Shown here in pieces: positions 1 through 6,616 of a stretch of DNA of 6,785 nucleotides; position 1 is the stretch's first letter, and each line of letters opens with the position of its first letter. Below the pieces are notes generated by a model that was not told the DNA's origin, did not search any database, and worked only from the letters and a program-made list of their open reading frames with translations. The stretch is from contig DOEZ01000159.1 in the NCBI GenBank assembly GCA_003532715.1, positions 1 through 6,785 on the forward strand, in the 5' to 3' direction. The position numbers and the translations under genes were made by a program. The DNA comes from Planctomycetaceae bacterium. GTDB lineage: Bacteria; Planctomycetota; Planctomycetia; Pirellulales; Thermoguttaceae.

Positions 1-3000
1 CGGCGAGCGACTCGCGGAACCGCTCGGCGCGGAGCTTCTGATCGAGATGGGCGTGGAAGTCGCGGAACAGGCCGGCGGCTCGGCGACTCACGACGAATTG
101 CCCCCCGCGCGTCAACTCCTCGAACAGGTACTCGCCCGCCTCGTCGACCAGTTCCGGGTCGAAGATCGCGCCGCCGCCGACGTAATCGCCGACCAATCGA
201 CGCATGTCGGCGATGTAATGACGCTGCTGCTCGGTGGCGGGGAAGACCTCGCGAATCGCGCCGAATCCCTTCATGGCGGCGGCGGCCGTCCTCTTGGCCC
301 GCCCGTCGGCGTACTGCATCCAGAAGACCTGAGCCAAGGCGCGTGCCCGTGGGTGATAGCGCAGAAGTCCGACCGTCGCATCCATGTCGAGGATAGCGCG
401 AAGCAGGATGGCCGCGTCGTGGTCGTGAACCCCCTTGACGTATCCTTCGGCGAATCGCGGGCCCATGAAACGCTGAACGAATGCGATGAACTCATCGTCG
501 TTCATCGATCGGAGTTGCTCGGCCTCGGGCACGTCGGTCGAACCGCGCGACCGGAATATCTCGAAGGCGAGATATTCGCCCCGATAGACGTTGTCGTTTT
601 CCGAGACAAACTCTTGCCCCCAGACGTCGCGCGTGGCGAGCAGTTCGGGGTCGTCGATCTTTTCGAAGAAGTTCGTGCCCGTCAGGTGCAGATACATGTC
701 GCCGTCGCGGACGACCGTGGTCAGATCGAACGGCTGCGTGTTGACCGAGAAGCGGTGCGTTCCAAGCCGGATGATCTTTTCGCCGTCCTCGTACAGATCC
801 TTGCGGTCCTTGAGCTGGCGAACGGCATCCTCGCGGATCGTCTTGAGGCGGCTTTGGATATCGTCGACGCGAACCGCGTCGCCGAGCCCGGACAGTTGTT
901 CGACGATGTCGCGGACCTTCTCGATCATCAGGTCCGAGGCGAAATAGCCGTGAATCTCGTTGACTTCCTTGAGGCTCTCGACGCGCGTCTTGATCCCGCG
1001 AAGGATTCGCTCGGCGGCCTGGGCCAGCGCGGCGGCCCGGCGGCTTCGGGCTTCGACGAGCTGCTGCTTGCGAGCTTCGAACGCCCCGTAGACTTCCTCG
1101 CGTTTCTCGGTGAGCTGGCCGACGAATTCGTCGTAGTCGGCAAACCGGCCTTCCATCTCCTCGATCTGCACCATCATTTTGGTGAGATACTCGTCGCATC
1201 GCTCGGGCGTGTCGCATACGTCGAGGTAGTTGACGACGCCCTGGTTGAGCAGCTTGAGTTGCGAGGCAAACTCGGCGACCGCCTCGCCCCTGCCCAGGGT
1301 GCCCATCTTCGTCTTCAATGCGGCCCGGGTCTGGTTGAGCTGTGCGAAGATGGTCGAGATGTTGTCAATGATCGTCGTTCGCTGGGTGGCGTCGTCGATT
1401 TTGAGGTTGCTCACCACGTCGATGAGCATTTCGAGCTCGGCGGCGGCCTGGGCGATGTCTTTCTCCAGAGCCCGAGCGTCGGTCGCCTTGGTGAGTCCGT
1501 CGATCTTGCCCCGGTGTTCGGCGACGGTCGCTTCATAGGGCGAAAGCGCCTCGGGCCGAAGCAGAAACCCGACGCAGTTTTCGGCCACCTGGTGGCTATT
1601 CTGCTCGACTTCAGCTTCGAGCGAGCCGACGCTGTCGAGGTCGATGTACCGGCGGTCGCGAAGCGCGATGATTTCGCCCCGAACGCCGCGCAGATCGACC
1701 AGCGACTTGACGAAATCGTCGATTTGCTCGAACCGCCGGGCACGAATGGCGGAAACGATCTTTCGGGTCTGCGTGGTGACGCGCGTCAGTTCGTCGGCCG
1801 TGTCGCGGCGGACGGCCCGGACCTTTTCGAACTCGCCAATGGCCGCCTCGGCCGAGTCCTTGATCTGGCGAAGCACTTCGGCGAGGTTGAATACCTCGCC
1901 GTGGCCGATCCAGTGATAGCTATCGAGGATGTCGCCAGTCGTCTTGGCCAGATCGACGAAAAGGTTGGCGTAGGTATCTTCCTTGGCGATCAGCCCGAGC
2001 ACCTCGTGGCACTCGGCCATGCCGCGGACGATGTCGCGATTGCCGATTCGGTGAAGATAGGTCTGCGTCTTCGCCGGAACCTGGTAATCCTCGGCCGTGT
2101 AGGGAGTCTGCCAGATTTGCAGGGCGTGGTGCCGCTGAGGTTCCTCGCCCGCCTTGAAGTAGACCATCTCGCCGCTATCGAACAGCGTGAACCCGTTACA
2201 GAGAATCGGGGTGCCGACCTTCTGCTCGATCAGGTTGTAGGGCAACAGGACGTAGTCGCCCGACAGCCGGTTGTAGAACACGTAGAGATAGTCCTCGCCG
2301 TTGGGCGATTGCACCCGACTGTGATAGACCATCTCGGACAGAGCGCTCTCGAAAATCTTGCACTCGCCCGTCTGAAGGAAATAGCCGTTCGAGACGATGA
2401 TGCCCTGGTCGTCGGGCAACAGCACGCAGGCATGCTCGATCGAATCGAGACGCCGGACCTGTTGGGTCTTCTCGCTGTAGACGAGGTAGCGGAAACGTGG
2501 CTCCTGGTAGGGACGGATCTTCAGCAGGATCAGGTTGCCGAGTGTCGCGTAGAATATCTCGGCGTCGTCGAGCGTCTGGTCGGGGTTGTCGACCGGCTCG
2601 GCATAGATCCCCTCGCCCGTGTCCGTGTTGTTTTCGATCTTGACGGTCAGATCGCCCTCGGTAGTTTCGACGAACAGACGATCGGCGATATTGAAGTGCG
2701 CGTGTAGCCCGCCCACCTGCATGTCGCGGCGCGTCCGTGTCCACTCAAATTCATGCTGCGCCGGCAGCACGACCTCGTGTTCGCTTCGGTTGTCGACGTA
2801 TTGCAGCCGGTCGCCCTGCACGAGCCATTTGAACGCCTTGATGTCGCGGACGTCGTCGCTGATGCGGAAGACCATGTACAAATAGGGTCCGATTTCAACG
2901 AATCGCGCGAAGACCGCCCGACGATAGTACTTGTAGAGTTCGACGAAGTCGCGTTCGAAGGTCGCGTCGGCGATCAGGTCGAGTGGTTGCTGGGTGAACG

Positions 3001-3340
3001 TCTTGTCGGCGAACTGCCAGACGGAAAAGACGTCGGCCGGGGCCGTGGTCGAGCGGAGGCCAATGTGGACATTGTAGCCGAACAAGAAGCGACTGTCTAT
3101 CGCGATCAGATCGCGCGGGACGCAGTTGTTGTCGGTCGTGATGCGTCCCGTGCCGAGCAGGGATGTTTCGATCGCCCCGAAGGCTTCGCGCCTCGCCTCG
3201 TTGAGCTTGGCGAGCCTTGCCTGCAACTCGCGGCCCGAGGCGCTCAGCCGGTTGCGGATGACTTCGTAGGTGCCGTGTTCCAGCGTGGGCGCGGCTGCTT
3301 CGGCCGGAACCTTGTCGGGCTTGTCTTCGGTGTTGGCCAT
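1..3340 (-). CDS. Giant DUF3686-type 'DNA repair ATPase', N-terminal 1113 residues (C-terminus beyond window)
   Basis: An uninterrupted minus-strand frame runs from ATG at 3338-3340 to the left edge, giving 1113 complete codons and no stop, so the 3' end is missing. Residues ~20-450 match my memory of the DUF3686 (PF12458) domain: TYEVIRNRL at 24-32, LNEARREAFG at 46-55, then TDNNCVPRDLIAIDS (69-83) and FGYNVHIGL (87-95). In this family the domain sits N-terminal to an AAA ATPase module in very large proteins often labelled DNA repair ATPase; the biochemical role is not established. Residues ~485-855 are mostly charged helix, probably an antiparallel coiled coil broken near 590-605 and 700-720. 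Residues ~856-1113 look like a mixed alpha/beta region, starting RLGTHRFSVNTQPFDLTTVV (858-877). No Walker A or B motif is visible, so any ATPase domain lies off the left edge. No signal peptide or membrane segment is seen, so it is probably cytoplasmic. The start is the only in-frame ATG near the conserved region (the next Met is residue 156), but it lacks a clear Shine-Dalgarno sequence; upstream in-frame TTG (3371-3373) and GTG (3389-3391) have none either. It follows the flotillin gene by 129 nt. Confidence 0.88.
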   Translation of the reverse strand, partial: MANTEDKPDKVPAEAAAPTLEHGTYEVIRNRLSASGRELQARLAKLNEARREAFGAIETSLLGTGRITTDNNCVPRDLIAIDSRFLFGYNVHIGLRSTTAPADVFSVWQFADKTFTQQPLDLIADATFERDFVELYKYYRRAVFARFVEIGPYLYMVFRISDDVRDIKAFKWLVQGDRLQYVDNRSEHEVVLPAQHEFEWTRTRRDMQVGGLHAHFNIADRLFVETTEGDLTVKIENNTDTGEGIYAEPVDNPDQTLDDAEIFYATLGNLILLKIRPYQEPRFRYLVYSEKTQQVRRLDSIEHACVLLPDDQGIIVSNGYFLQTGECKIFESALSEMVYHSRVQSPNGEDYLYVFYNRLSGDYVLLPYNLIEQKVGTPILCNGFTLFDSGEMVYFKAGEEPQRHHALQIWQTPYTAEDYQVPAKTQTYLHRIGNRDIVRGMAECHEVLGLIAKEDTYANLFVDLAKTTGDILDSYHWIGHGEVFNLAEVLRQIKDSAEAAIGEFEKVRAVRRDTADELTRVTTQTRKIVSAIRARRFEQIDDFVKSLVDLRGVRGEIIALRDRRYIDLDSVGSLEAEVEQNSHQVAENCVGFLLRPEALSPYEATVAEHRGKIDGLTKATDARALEKDIAQAAAELEMLIDVVSNLKIDDATQRTTIIDNISTIFAQLNQTRAALKTKMGTLGRGEAVAEFASQLKLLNQGVVNYLDVCDTPERCDEYLTKMMVQIEEMEGRFADYDEFVGQLTEKREEVYGAFEARKQQLVEARSRRAAALAQAAERILRGIKTRVESLKEVNEIHGYFASDLMIEKVRDIVEQLSGLGDAVRVDDIQSRLKTIREDAVRQLKDRKDLYEDGEKIIRLGTHRFSVNTQPFDLTTVVRDGDMYLHLTGTNFFEKIDDPELLATRDVWGQEFVSENDNVYRGEYLAFEIFRSRGSTDVPEAEQLRSMNDDEFIAFVQRFMGPRFAEGYVKGVHDHDAAILLRAILDMDATVGLLRYHPRARALAQVFWMQYADGRAKRTAAAAMKGFGAIREVFPATEQQRHYIADMRRLVGDYVGGGAIFDPELVDEAGEYLFEELTRGGQFVVSRRAAGLFRDFHAHLDQKLRAERFRESLA

Positions 3341-3469
3341 GGCACTTGGGTTTCGAGGGACGGCTTTGTTCAACGACGGACCGGCCGGCACTGCGCCGCG
3401 TTGGCCAAACCGGCTCGATGGACGTGCATCCGAGCTGGACCGGCCGTGCGAGTATCGGACGCGCGGCGG
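3341..3469. other. 129-nt spacer between flotillin and ATPase genes, with a 10-bp direct repeat
   Basis: The spacer contains GGACCGGCCG twice (3378-3387 and 3437-3446). Because each copy holds the palindrome CGGCCG, the copies can also pair with each other (7-8 bp), giving a GC hairpin in the transcript. There is no U-tract after it, so termination here is unlikely and the ATPase gene is probably co-transcribed. No -10/-35 promoter is evident. The spacer is also fully open in the frame shared by the two flanking genes. Confidence 0.55.
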
Positions 3470-5611
3470 TTACTTCAACGGCAGGTTTAGCGCCGAGGCG
3501 GGATTGTCGGCCAAACCGGCCGCCCGGATGCCGCCCAAAACGTCCTTCAGCTTGCCCAAAACGGTCTCGTCGTCGGTCATGCCCATCATCTTCGCGATCA
3601 GGGCCGCAATCGACAGGTTCTTGATGTCCTCGCTGCCGATCTTCAACTCGCCGGCAATCCCGCGAATCCGATCGAGGAAATACTCGGCGTCGCCGTTGAA
3701 GAACGTCTCCTTGATGTCGGTCAGCACCTGGCTGTTCGACACCCAGCGATCGACCGTCTTGCCCGAGACGATCGCGCTGGTGATCTTGTCAAAGAACTCG
3801 GTTTCGCCGCCAACGATGTCGATTCGCGCGCTTTCGAGCGCCTTGCCGACGATGCCGGCCTGTTGCTGGGCGATTTCCTGCTGCGCGAGGATGGCGGCCA
3901 GTTCGACCTCTTTCTCCTTCTGCAGCTTCAGTTTGAATTCCTCGTGGTCTTGGCCGGCTTCGTTGAACAGTTTCATCGCCTTGGCCTTCTCGGTGATGCC
4001 GGCGGCCGCCGCCAGTTCCTTCTCCTGGATGACGTTCGCCTCGGCGGTGCCCGTCTTGTGGATGGCCTCGGCTTTGGCTTCCATTCCCTTTGCCTCGGCG
4101 ACTGCCTTTCGTTCCAACACGGTGGCCTCGGCCGTGCCGTGCTTCTCGATGGCGTCGGCCTTGGCTTCGATGCCGTGGGCTTCGGCGATGGCCTTCTTTT
4201 CGATCACGTTGGCCTCGGCGATTCCCATGGCCGCTTCTTCGGCACTGATTCCCTCGGCGAGCACCTTCTTGGCTGCCGCGTCGCGTTCGGCCGCGTCGCG
4301 TCGTGCCTCGGCCGTGATGACCTGCTGCTCGGCCGAGAACTTGGCCGCGTCGCGGGCCGCTTCGGCCTGTTTGATTTCCTTGACGAGGGCTTCTTGGGCT
4401 TGCTGCTCGGCAACCGTGATGGCGACCTTCTTGGCTCGGTCGGCGGTGGCGAATTCGTGCGTGTCCTTGATCTTCTCCTGTTCCTCGACCACGGCCCGCT
4501 CGACCATAACCCGCTCGCGAATCACTTCCTGGATATTCCGTTTCTCGGTTTCAACCGCCTTTTCTTTTTCAATGTCGGCCAGGGTGACGACGCGCTCGCG
4601 CTCGGTCGCCTCGAGCATCCGGTCGCGTTCGACCCGCTCGATCTCGACCTTGTCTGTCCGTTCCTTGTTACGCAGGGCGACGATTACCTGACGTTGCTTG
4701 TTTTCCTCGGCGATCGCGACTTCCTCTTCGGTCGCGATCCGCGCCCGTTCCGACTTGAGACGTTCTTCCTGCTCGATCTTCCGCGATTCAGCGACTTCGC
4801 GGGCGGTGACCGCGGCAATTTCACGCTGCTGTTTCTGTTCGGCCTCGGCCTGTTGCCGCTCGAGGGCGAGAATCGCCTCGCGGGCCTCGACGTCCTGCTT
4901 CTTAATCGTCTTTTCCTTCTCGCGGTTGATGTTGTTGGCCAACACCTGCTGCGTCGCCGTCTTGTCGGTGATCTTCTTGATGCCCTCGGCGTCGAGGATG
5001 TTCTGCGGGTCGAGTTCCTCGATACGTGTTTGCTCGAGATAGTCGATCGCCGCGTCGACGAGCACGTAGCCGTTCAGGTCGGTGCCGATGACCTTGAGCA
5101 TTTCTTCCTTGAACCGCTCGCGCGATTCGTAAAGTTCGACGAAGTCGAATTTCTTGCCGACCGTCTTGAGGGCCTCGGAGAACAGGGCGTCGAACAGTTC
5201 CTGGAGCGCGCCGATTTGAGTGGCTCGTTCCGAGCCGACCAACGTGGCCACGCGGAGGACGTCTTCCTCGCTCTTGTTGACGCGAACGTAGAAGGCCACC
5301 TTGATGTCGGCCCGAATGTTGTCGCGACAGACCAGACCCTCGGAGCCGTGCCGGAAGATTTCGATCCGTTTGACCGAGATGTCCATGATTTCAGTCTGGC
5401 GGATCAACGGCCAGACAATGGCTTTTGAAAAATGGACCGTCGGCTTGGGACCGCCGGTGACAATCAAGGCCGTTCCCTGTTCGACCTTCCGCCAGCAGCG
5501 GACGATCATCACAAGCAACCCGAAGAGAAGGAGAAATACGACGCCCGCGATGAAGAGCAGGACATTGCCGACGAAGTTGGCAAGAAGCGGACAGTTGAAA
5601 ACAGCGATCAT
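3470..5611 (-). CDS. YqiK-like flotillin (SPFH/band 7 membrane scaffold protein), 713 aa
   Basis: This is a flotillin-family protein: a membrane-anchored SPFH protein that, in characterised relatives, oligomerises into microdomain scaffolds on the cytoplasmic face of the membrane. A hydrophobic N-terminal segment (residues ~11-38, with FIAGVVFLLLFGLLVMIV at 20-37) is followed by basic WRK, giving a cytoplasmic body. The SPFH domain spans ~40-225 and includes a typical VEQGTALIVTGGPKPTVHF (43-61) and the conserved-looking IRADIKVAFYVRV (99-111). Residues ~226-590 are a very long Glu/Ala/Arg-rich coiled coil, containing three tandem 29-residue repeats (463-549). Residues ~590-713 form a distinct helical C-terminal region ending NLPLK. 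At 713 aa it is longer than the E. coli YqiK I recall (about 550 aa), mostly through the coiled coil and tail. The ATG overlaps the stop of the upstream membrane-protein gene (ATGA) and has a strong ribosome binding site, indicating translational coupling. Cys39 lies just inside the membrane segment and could be lipidated, which is only speculation. Confidence 0.95.
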   Translation of the reverse strand: MIAVFNCPLLANFVGNVLLFIAGVVFLLLFGLLVMIVRCWRKVEQGTALIVTGGPKPTVHFSKAIVWPLIRQTEIMDISVKRIEIFRHGSEGLVCRDNIRADIKVAFYVRVNKSEEDVLRVATLVGSERATQIGALQELFDALFSEALKTVGKKFDFVELYESRERFKEEMLKVIGTDLNGYVLVDAAIDYLEQTRIEELDPQNILDAEGIKKITDKTATQQVLANNINREKEKTIKKQDVEAREAILALERQQAEAEQKQQREIAAVTAREVAESRKIEQEERLKSERARIATEEEVAIAEENKQRQVIVALRNKERTDKVEIERVERDRMLEATERERVVTLADIEKEKAVETEKRNIQEVIRERVMVERAVVEEQEKIKDTHEFATADRAKKVAITVAEQQAQEALVKEIKQAEAARDAAKFSAEQQVITAEARRDAAERDAAAKKVLAEGISAEEAAMGIAEANVIEKKAIAEAHGIEAKADAIEKHGTAEATVLERKAVAEAKGMEAKAEAIHKTGTAEANVIQEKELAAAAGITEKAKAMKLFNEAGQDHEEFKLKLQKEKEVELAAILAQQEIAQQQAGIVGKALESARIDIVGGETEFFDKITSAIVSGKTVDRWVSNSQVLTDIKETFFNGDAEYFLDRIRGIAGELKIGSEDIKNLSIAALIAKMMGMTDDETVLGKLKDVLGGIRAAGLADNPASALNLPLK
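3965..4225 (-). repeat. Three tandem 29-residue (87-nt) repeats within the flotillin coiled coil
   Basis: Residues 463-491, 492-520 and 521-549 of the flotillin align as units of G-x-AEA-x-V-I/L-E/Q-x-K, then A-x-AEA-x-G-I/M-E-A-K-A. The anchors AEANVI, AEATVL and AEANVI fall at 465, 494 and 523, exactly 29 residues apart. The first two units are very close and the third is more divergent. Such Ala/Glu repeats are typical of flotillin stalks. Confidence 0.85.
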
Positions 5612-6300
5612 TGTGATTCCTCCTCGGCCGACGCCGGGTCGACGTCCATGGGTGCTATTAGGTAAACATTTTTGGTACTATCGTGATCGAAGACGACGGC
5701 TTCGTCGCCCTTCTTCAATGTAGCTCCCTCTCGGGTCTTGACATTGAGCAGAATGGGGGCTCCCTCGGTTTGAATCTCGGCCTGACCGCAACGCGGCGTC
5801 ACCTCGAGCGAGGTGACGGTGCAACGGCGGCCGATGATCTCGACCGATTCGCCTTCCTGGGTCAAAACGGCCTTCAAATACGGCGCCATCGGCATGACCA
5901 GGGCTTTCGTCATGATGAGCCCGCCCAAAACGATCGGGACAACCAGCATCAGTCCCACGGCCATGCTCACCGTGCCGAGGAAATGGGTGCTGAGCATCGA
6001 GATCAACCACATGGCCAAGGCCAAGATGCTGAAGATCACGATGATCGGCACATCGCCCACGTGGAAGAAGTGGAGAAACGCGCCGAGCGCCGAACCATGC
6101 CCGGTCATTCCACCGTCCACGTCGGCGTCCAAATCGACGTCCACGTCGGTGTCCGCGTCGAAATCAAAATCGAGGAAGTCCAGCGCATCGCTGCCGAACG
6201 TTCCGAGTAGGTAGAGCACCCAATACAGGATGATCAGCCCCAGCAGGATCGTATACGGCAGATTGGCCGGCGCGATGGCAGCTTCGAACACTTCCAACAT
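5608..6300 (-). CDS. NfeD/YqiJ-like membrane protein with C-terminal OB-fold, 230 aa
   Basis: This is a small integral membrane protein of the NfeD/YqiJ type, the usual genomic partner of flotillins and thought to help assemble or anchor them. Predicted membrane segments are at ~14-34 (TILLGLIILYWVLYLLG), ~83-105 and ~108-135. Between the first two lies an acidic stretch in which every second residue from 44 to 62 is Asp. Residues ~148-217 look like the beta-rich OB-fold domain of the family: GESVEIIGRRCTVTS (150-164), AEIQTEGAPILLNVKT (174-189), KKGDEAVVFDHD (196-207), KNVYLIAP (210-217). It contains two cysteines, 160 and 171. There is no serine-protease ClpP-like domain, so it is the short NfeD form. 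The start is supported by AAAGGAG eight nucleotides upstream. It is the first gene of the apparent operon, and its stop codon overlaps the flotillin start by 4 nt. The topology, and hence the side on which the Asp stretch lies, is not certain. Confidence 0.92.
   Translation of the reverse strand: MLEVFEAAIAPANLPYTILLGLIILYWVLYLLGTFGSDALDFLDFDFDADTDVDVDLDADVDGGMTGHGSALGAFLHFFHVGDVPIIVIFSILALAMWLISMLSTHFLGTVSMAVGLMLVVPIVLGGLIMTKALVMPMAPYLKAVLTQEGESVEIIGRRCTVTSLEVTPRCGQAEIQTEGAPILLNVKTREGATLKKGDEAVVFDHDSTKNVYLIAPMDVDPASAEEESQ
5619..5624 (-). promoter_or_regulatory. Ribosome binding site of the flotillin gene, inside the NfeD-like gene
   Basis: The minus strand reads AGGAGG, then the 7-nt spacer AATCACA, then ATG (5609-5611). 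The site lies within the last codons of the upstream gene (the Glu-Glu-Glu-Ser-Gln tail). With the ATGA overlap it indicates coupled translation of the two membrane proteins. Confidence 0.88.
6115..6171 (-). repeat. Alternating-aspartate tract in the NfeD-like protein
   Basis: Residues 44-62 have Asp at every even position (ten Asp) with F, F, A, T, V, V, L, A and V between them. At DNA level it is a run of imperfect GAC/GTC-type repeats. It sits in the loop between membrane segments 1 and 2 and may bind divalent cations or serve as a charged spacer; neither is demonstrated. Confidence 0.85.
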
Positions 6301-6308
6301 GAGTCCGA

Positions 6309-6315
6309 CTCCTTT
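6309..6315 (-). promoter_or_regulatory. Ribosome binding site of the NfeD-like gene
   Basis: The minus strand reads AAAGGAG followed by an 8-nt spacer and ATG at 6298-6300. This is a near-consensus Shine-Dalgarno sequence at normal spacing and fixes the start of the first gene. Confidence 0.85.
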
Positions 6316-6340
6316 ATTAGCGCAACCAGCCGTGGAGATG

Positions 6341-6353
6341 GTGCCCCGGGCAC
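6341..6353. repeat. Small hairpin in the leader, GTGCC-CCG-GGCAC
   Basis: A perfect 5-bp stem with a 3-nt loop lies 26 nt upstream of the AAAGGAG site of the first gene. It is GC-rich and may structure the leader RNA, but it is small and not followed by a U-tract, so I do not call it a terminator. Confidence 0.3.
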
Positions 6354-6429
6354 GCGCGACTCGTGCCGCGAGGCGGCCGAGACGACGCGGAACCGGCGGG
6401 GCATGGACAGCCCGCGGCCCGTTTCGTCA

Positions 6430-6511
6430 AAAAGTGATTCGGCCCGGCGACGAGTTTATTGACCTTTTCTCGAATGGGTGCGCCCAGTACCCCCGGAGGG
6501 CCGAATCCGCT
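6430..6511 (-). ncRNA. Candidate structured RNA or leader attenuator (10-bp stem, branched loop, U5 tract)
   Basis: Read on the minus strand, GATTCGGCCC (6507-6498) pairs perfectly with GGGCCGAATC (6445-6436), closing a 52-nt loop. The 3' arm is followed by AC and five T residues (6433-6429), as in an intrinsic terminator. Inside the loop, GGG-CGCA-CCC (6485-6476) and CGAG/CTCG (6472-6469 with 6454-6451) could form two further small hairpins, giving a three-way-junction shape. The candidate -10 element sits 7-8 nt before the start, so an ~80-nt RNA with its own promoter and terminator fits. Alternatively, it is the 5' leader of the operon acting as an attenuator, or the terminator of a gene to the right. 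I recognise no named RNA family or riboswitch. Confidence 0.42.
6436..6507. repeat. Perfect 10-bp inverted repeat, arms 6436-6445 and 6498-6507
   Basis: The plus strand has GATTCGGCCC at 6436-6445 and its exact reverse complement GGGCCGAATC at 6498-6507, 52 nt apart. Neither arm extends further without a mismatch. The U-tract orientation (minus strand only) suggests that it acts as RNA in the same direction as the operon. Confidence 0.8.
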
Positions 6512-6516
6512 TCGTG

Positions 6517-6525
6517 AGTATACCA
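6517..6525 (-). promoter_or_regulatory. Candidate extended -10 promoter element upstream of the operon
   Basis: The minus strand reads TGGTATACT: a TATACT hexamer (6517-6522) preceded by the TGn extension (6523-6525). It would start transcription near 6510-6511, about 210 nt before the first start codon. No good -35 hexamer lies at 17-18 nt (GAGAAA or GGAGAA there), which is acceptable for an extended -10 promoter. The element falls just before a strong inverted repeat, which supports a real transcript start. This is a motif reading only; AT-rich hexamers do occur by chance. Confidence 0.5.
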
Positions 6526-6541
6526 CAACCGGGTGGCGATT

Positions 6542-6559
6542 TCTCCATTGCGGTGGAGA
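6542..6559. promoter_or_regulatory. Inverted repeat overlapping the -35 position (possible operator)
   Basis: TCTCCA (6542-6547) and TGGAGA (6554-6559) form a perfect 6-bp dyad around a 6-nt centre. It covers the place where a -35 element of the minus-strand promoter would fall, which is a typical position for an operator or activator site. Short dyads are common by chance, and no regulator is encoded in the window. Confidence 0.3.
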
Positions 6560-6616
6560 TTCCCATGGACGAACGTGACAACCACATCAAGCGTAACCCA
6601 TAGGGGGGGCACGCTA

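Noticed and set aside
47..2707. 886-codon plus-strand open frame as a gene
   Set aside because: It is codon-aligned antisense to a frame with recognisable DUF3686 motifs. Its translation is a Val/Asp/Leu-rich mirror without domains, and its ATG has no Shine-Dalgarno.
3378..3446. Intrinsic terminator between flotillin and ATPase genes
   Set aside because: The two GGACCGGCCG copies can pair, but no U-tract follows and the stem is short, so transcription probably continues.
3270..4691. 473-codon plus-strand Ser/Ala-rich frame
   Set aside because: It lies opposite the flotillin gene in another phase; the low-complexity Ser/Ala composition is typical of a shadow of a coiled-coil gene.
3863..5428. 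521-codon plus-strand open frame as a gene
   Set aside because: It mirrors the flotillin coding frame; the Leu/Gly/Phe-rich product reflects reverse-complemented Glu/Ala/Lys codons.
6409..6430. Second minus-strand promoter using TTGACG at 6425-6430
   Set aside because: A good -35 match exists, but the sequence 17 nt downstream (TCCATG) is a poor -10 element.
6230..6517. 95-codon plus-strand frame over the leader region
   Set aside because: It overlaps the start of the NfeD-like gene on the other strand, is Arg-rich and shadow-like, and has no supporting signals.
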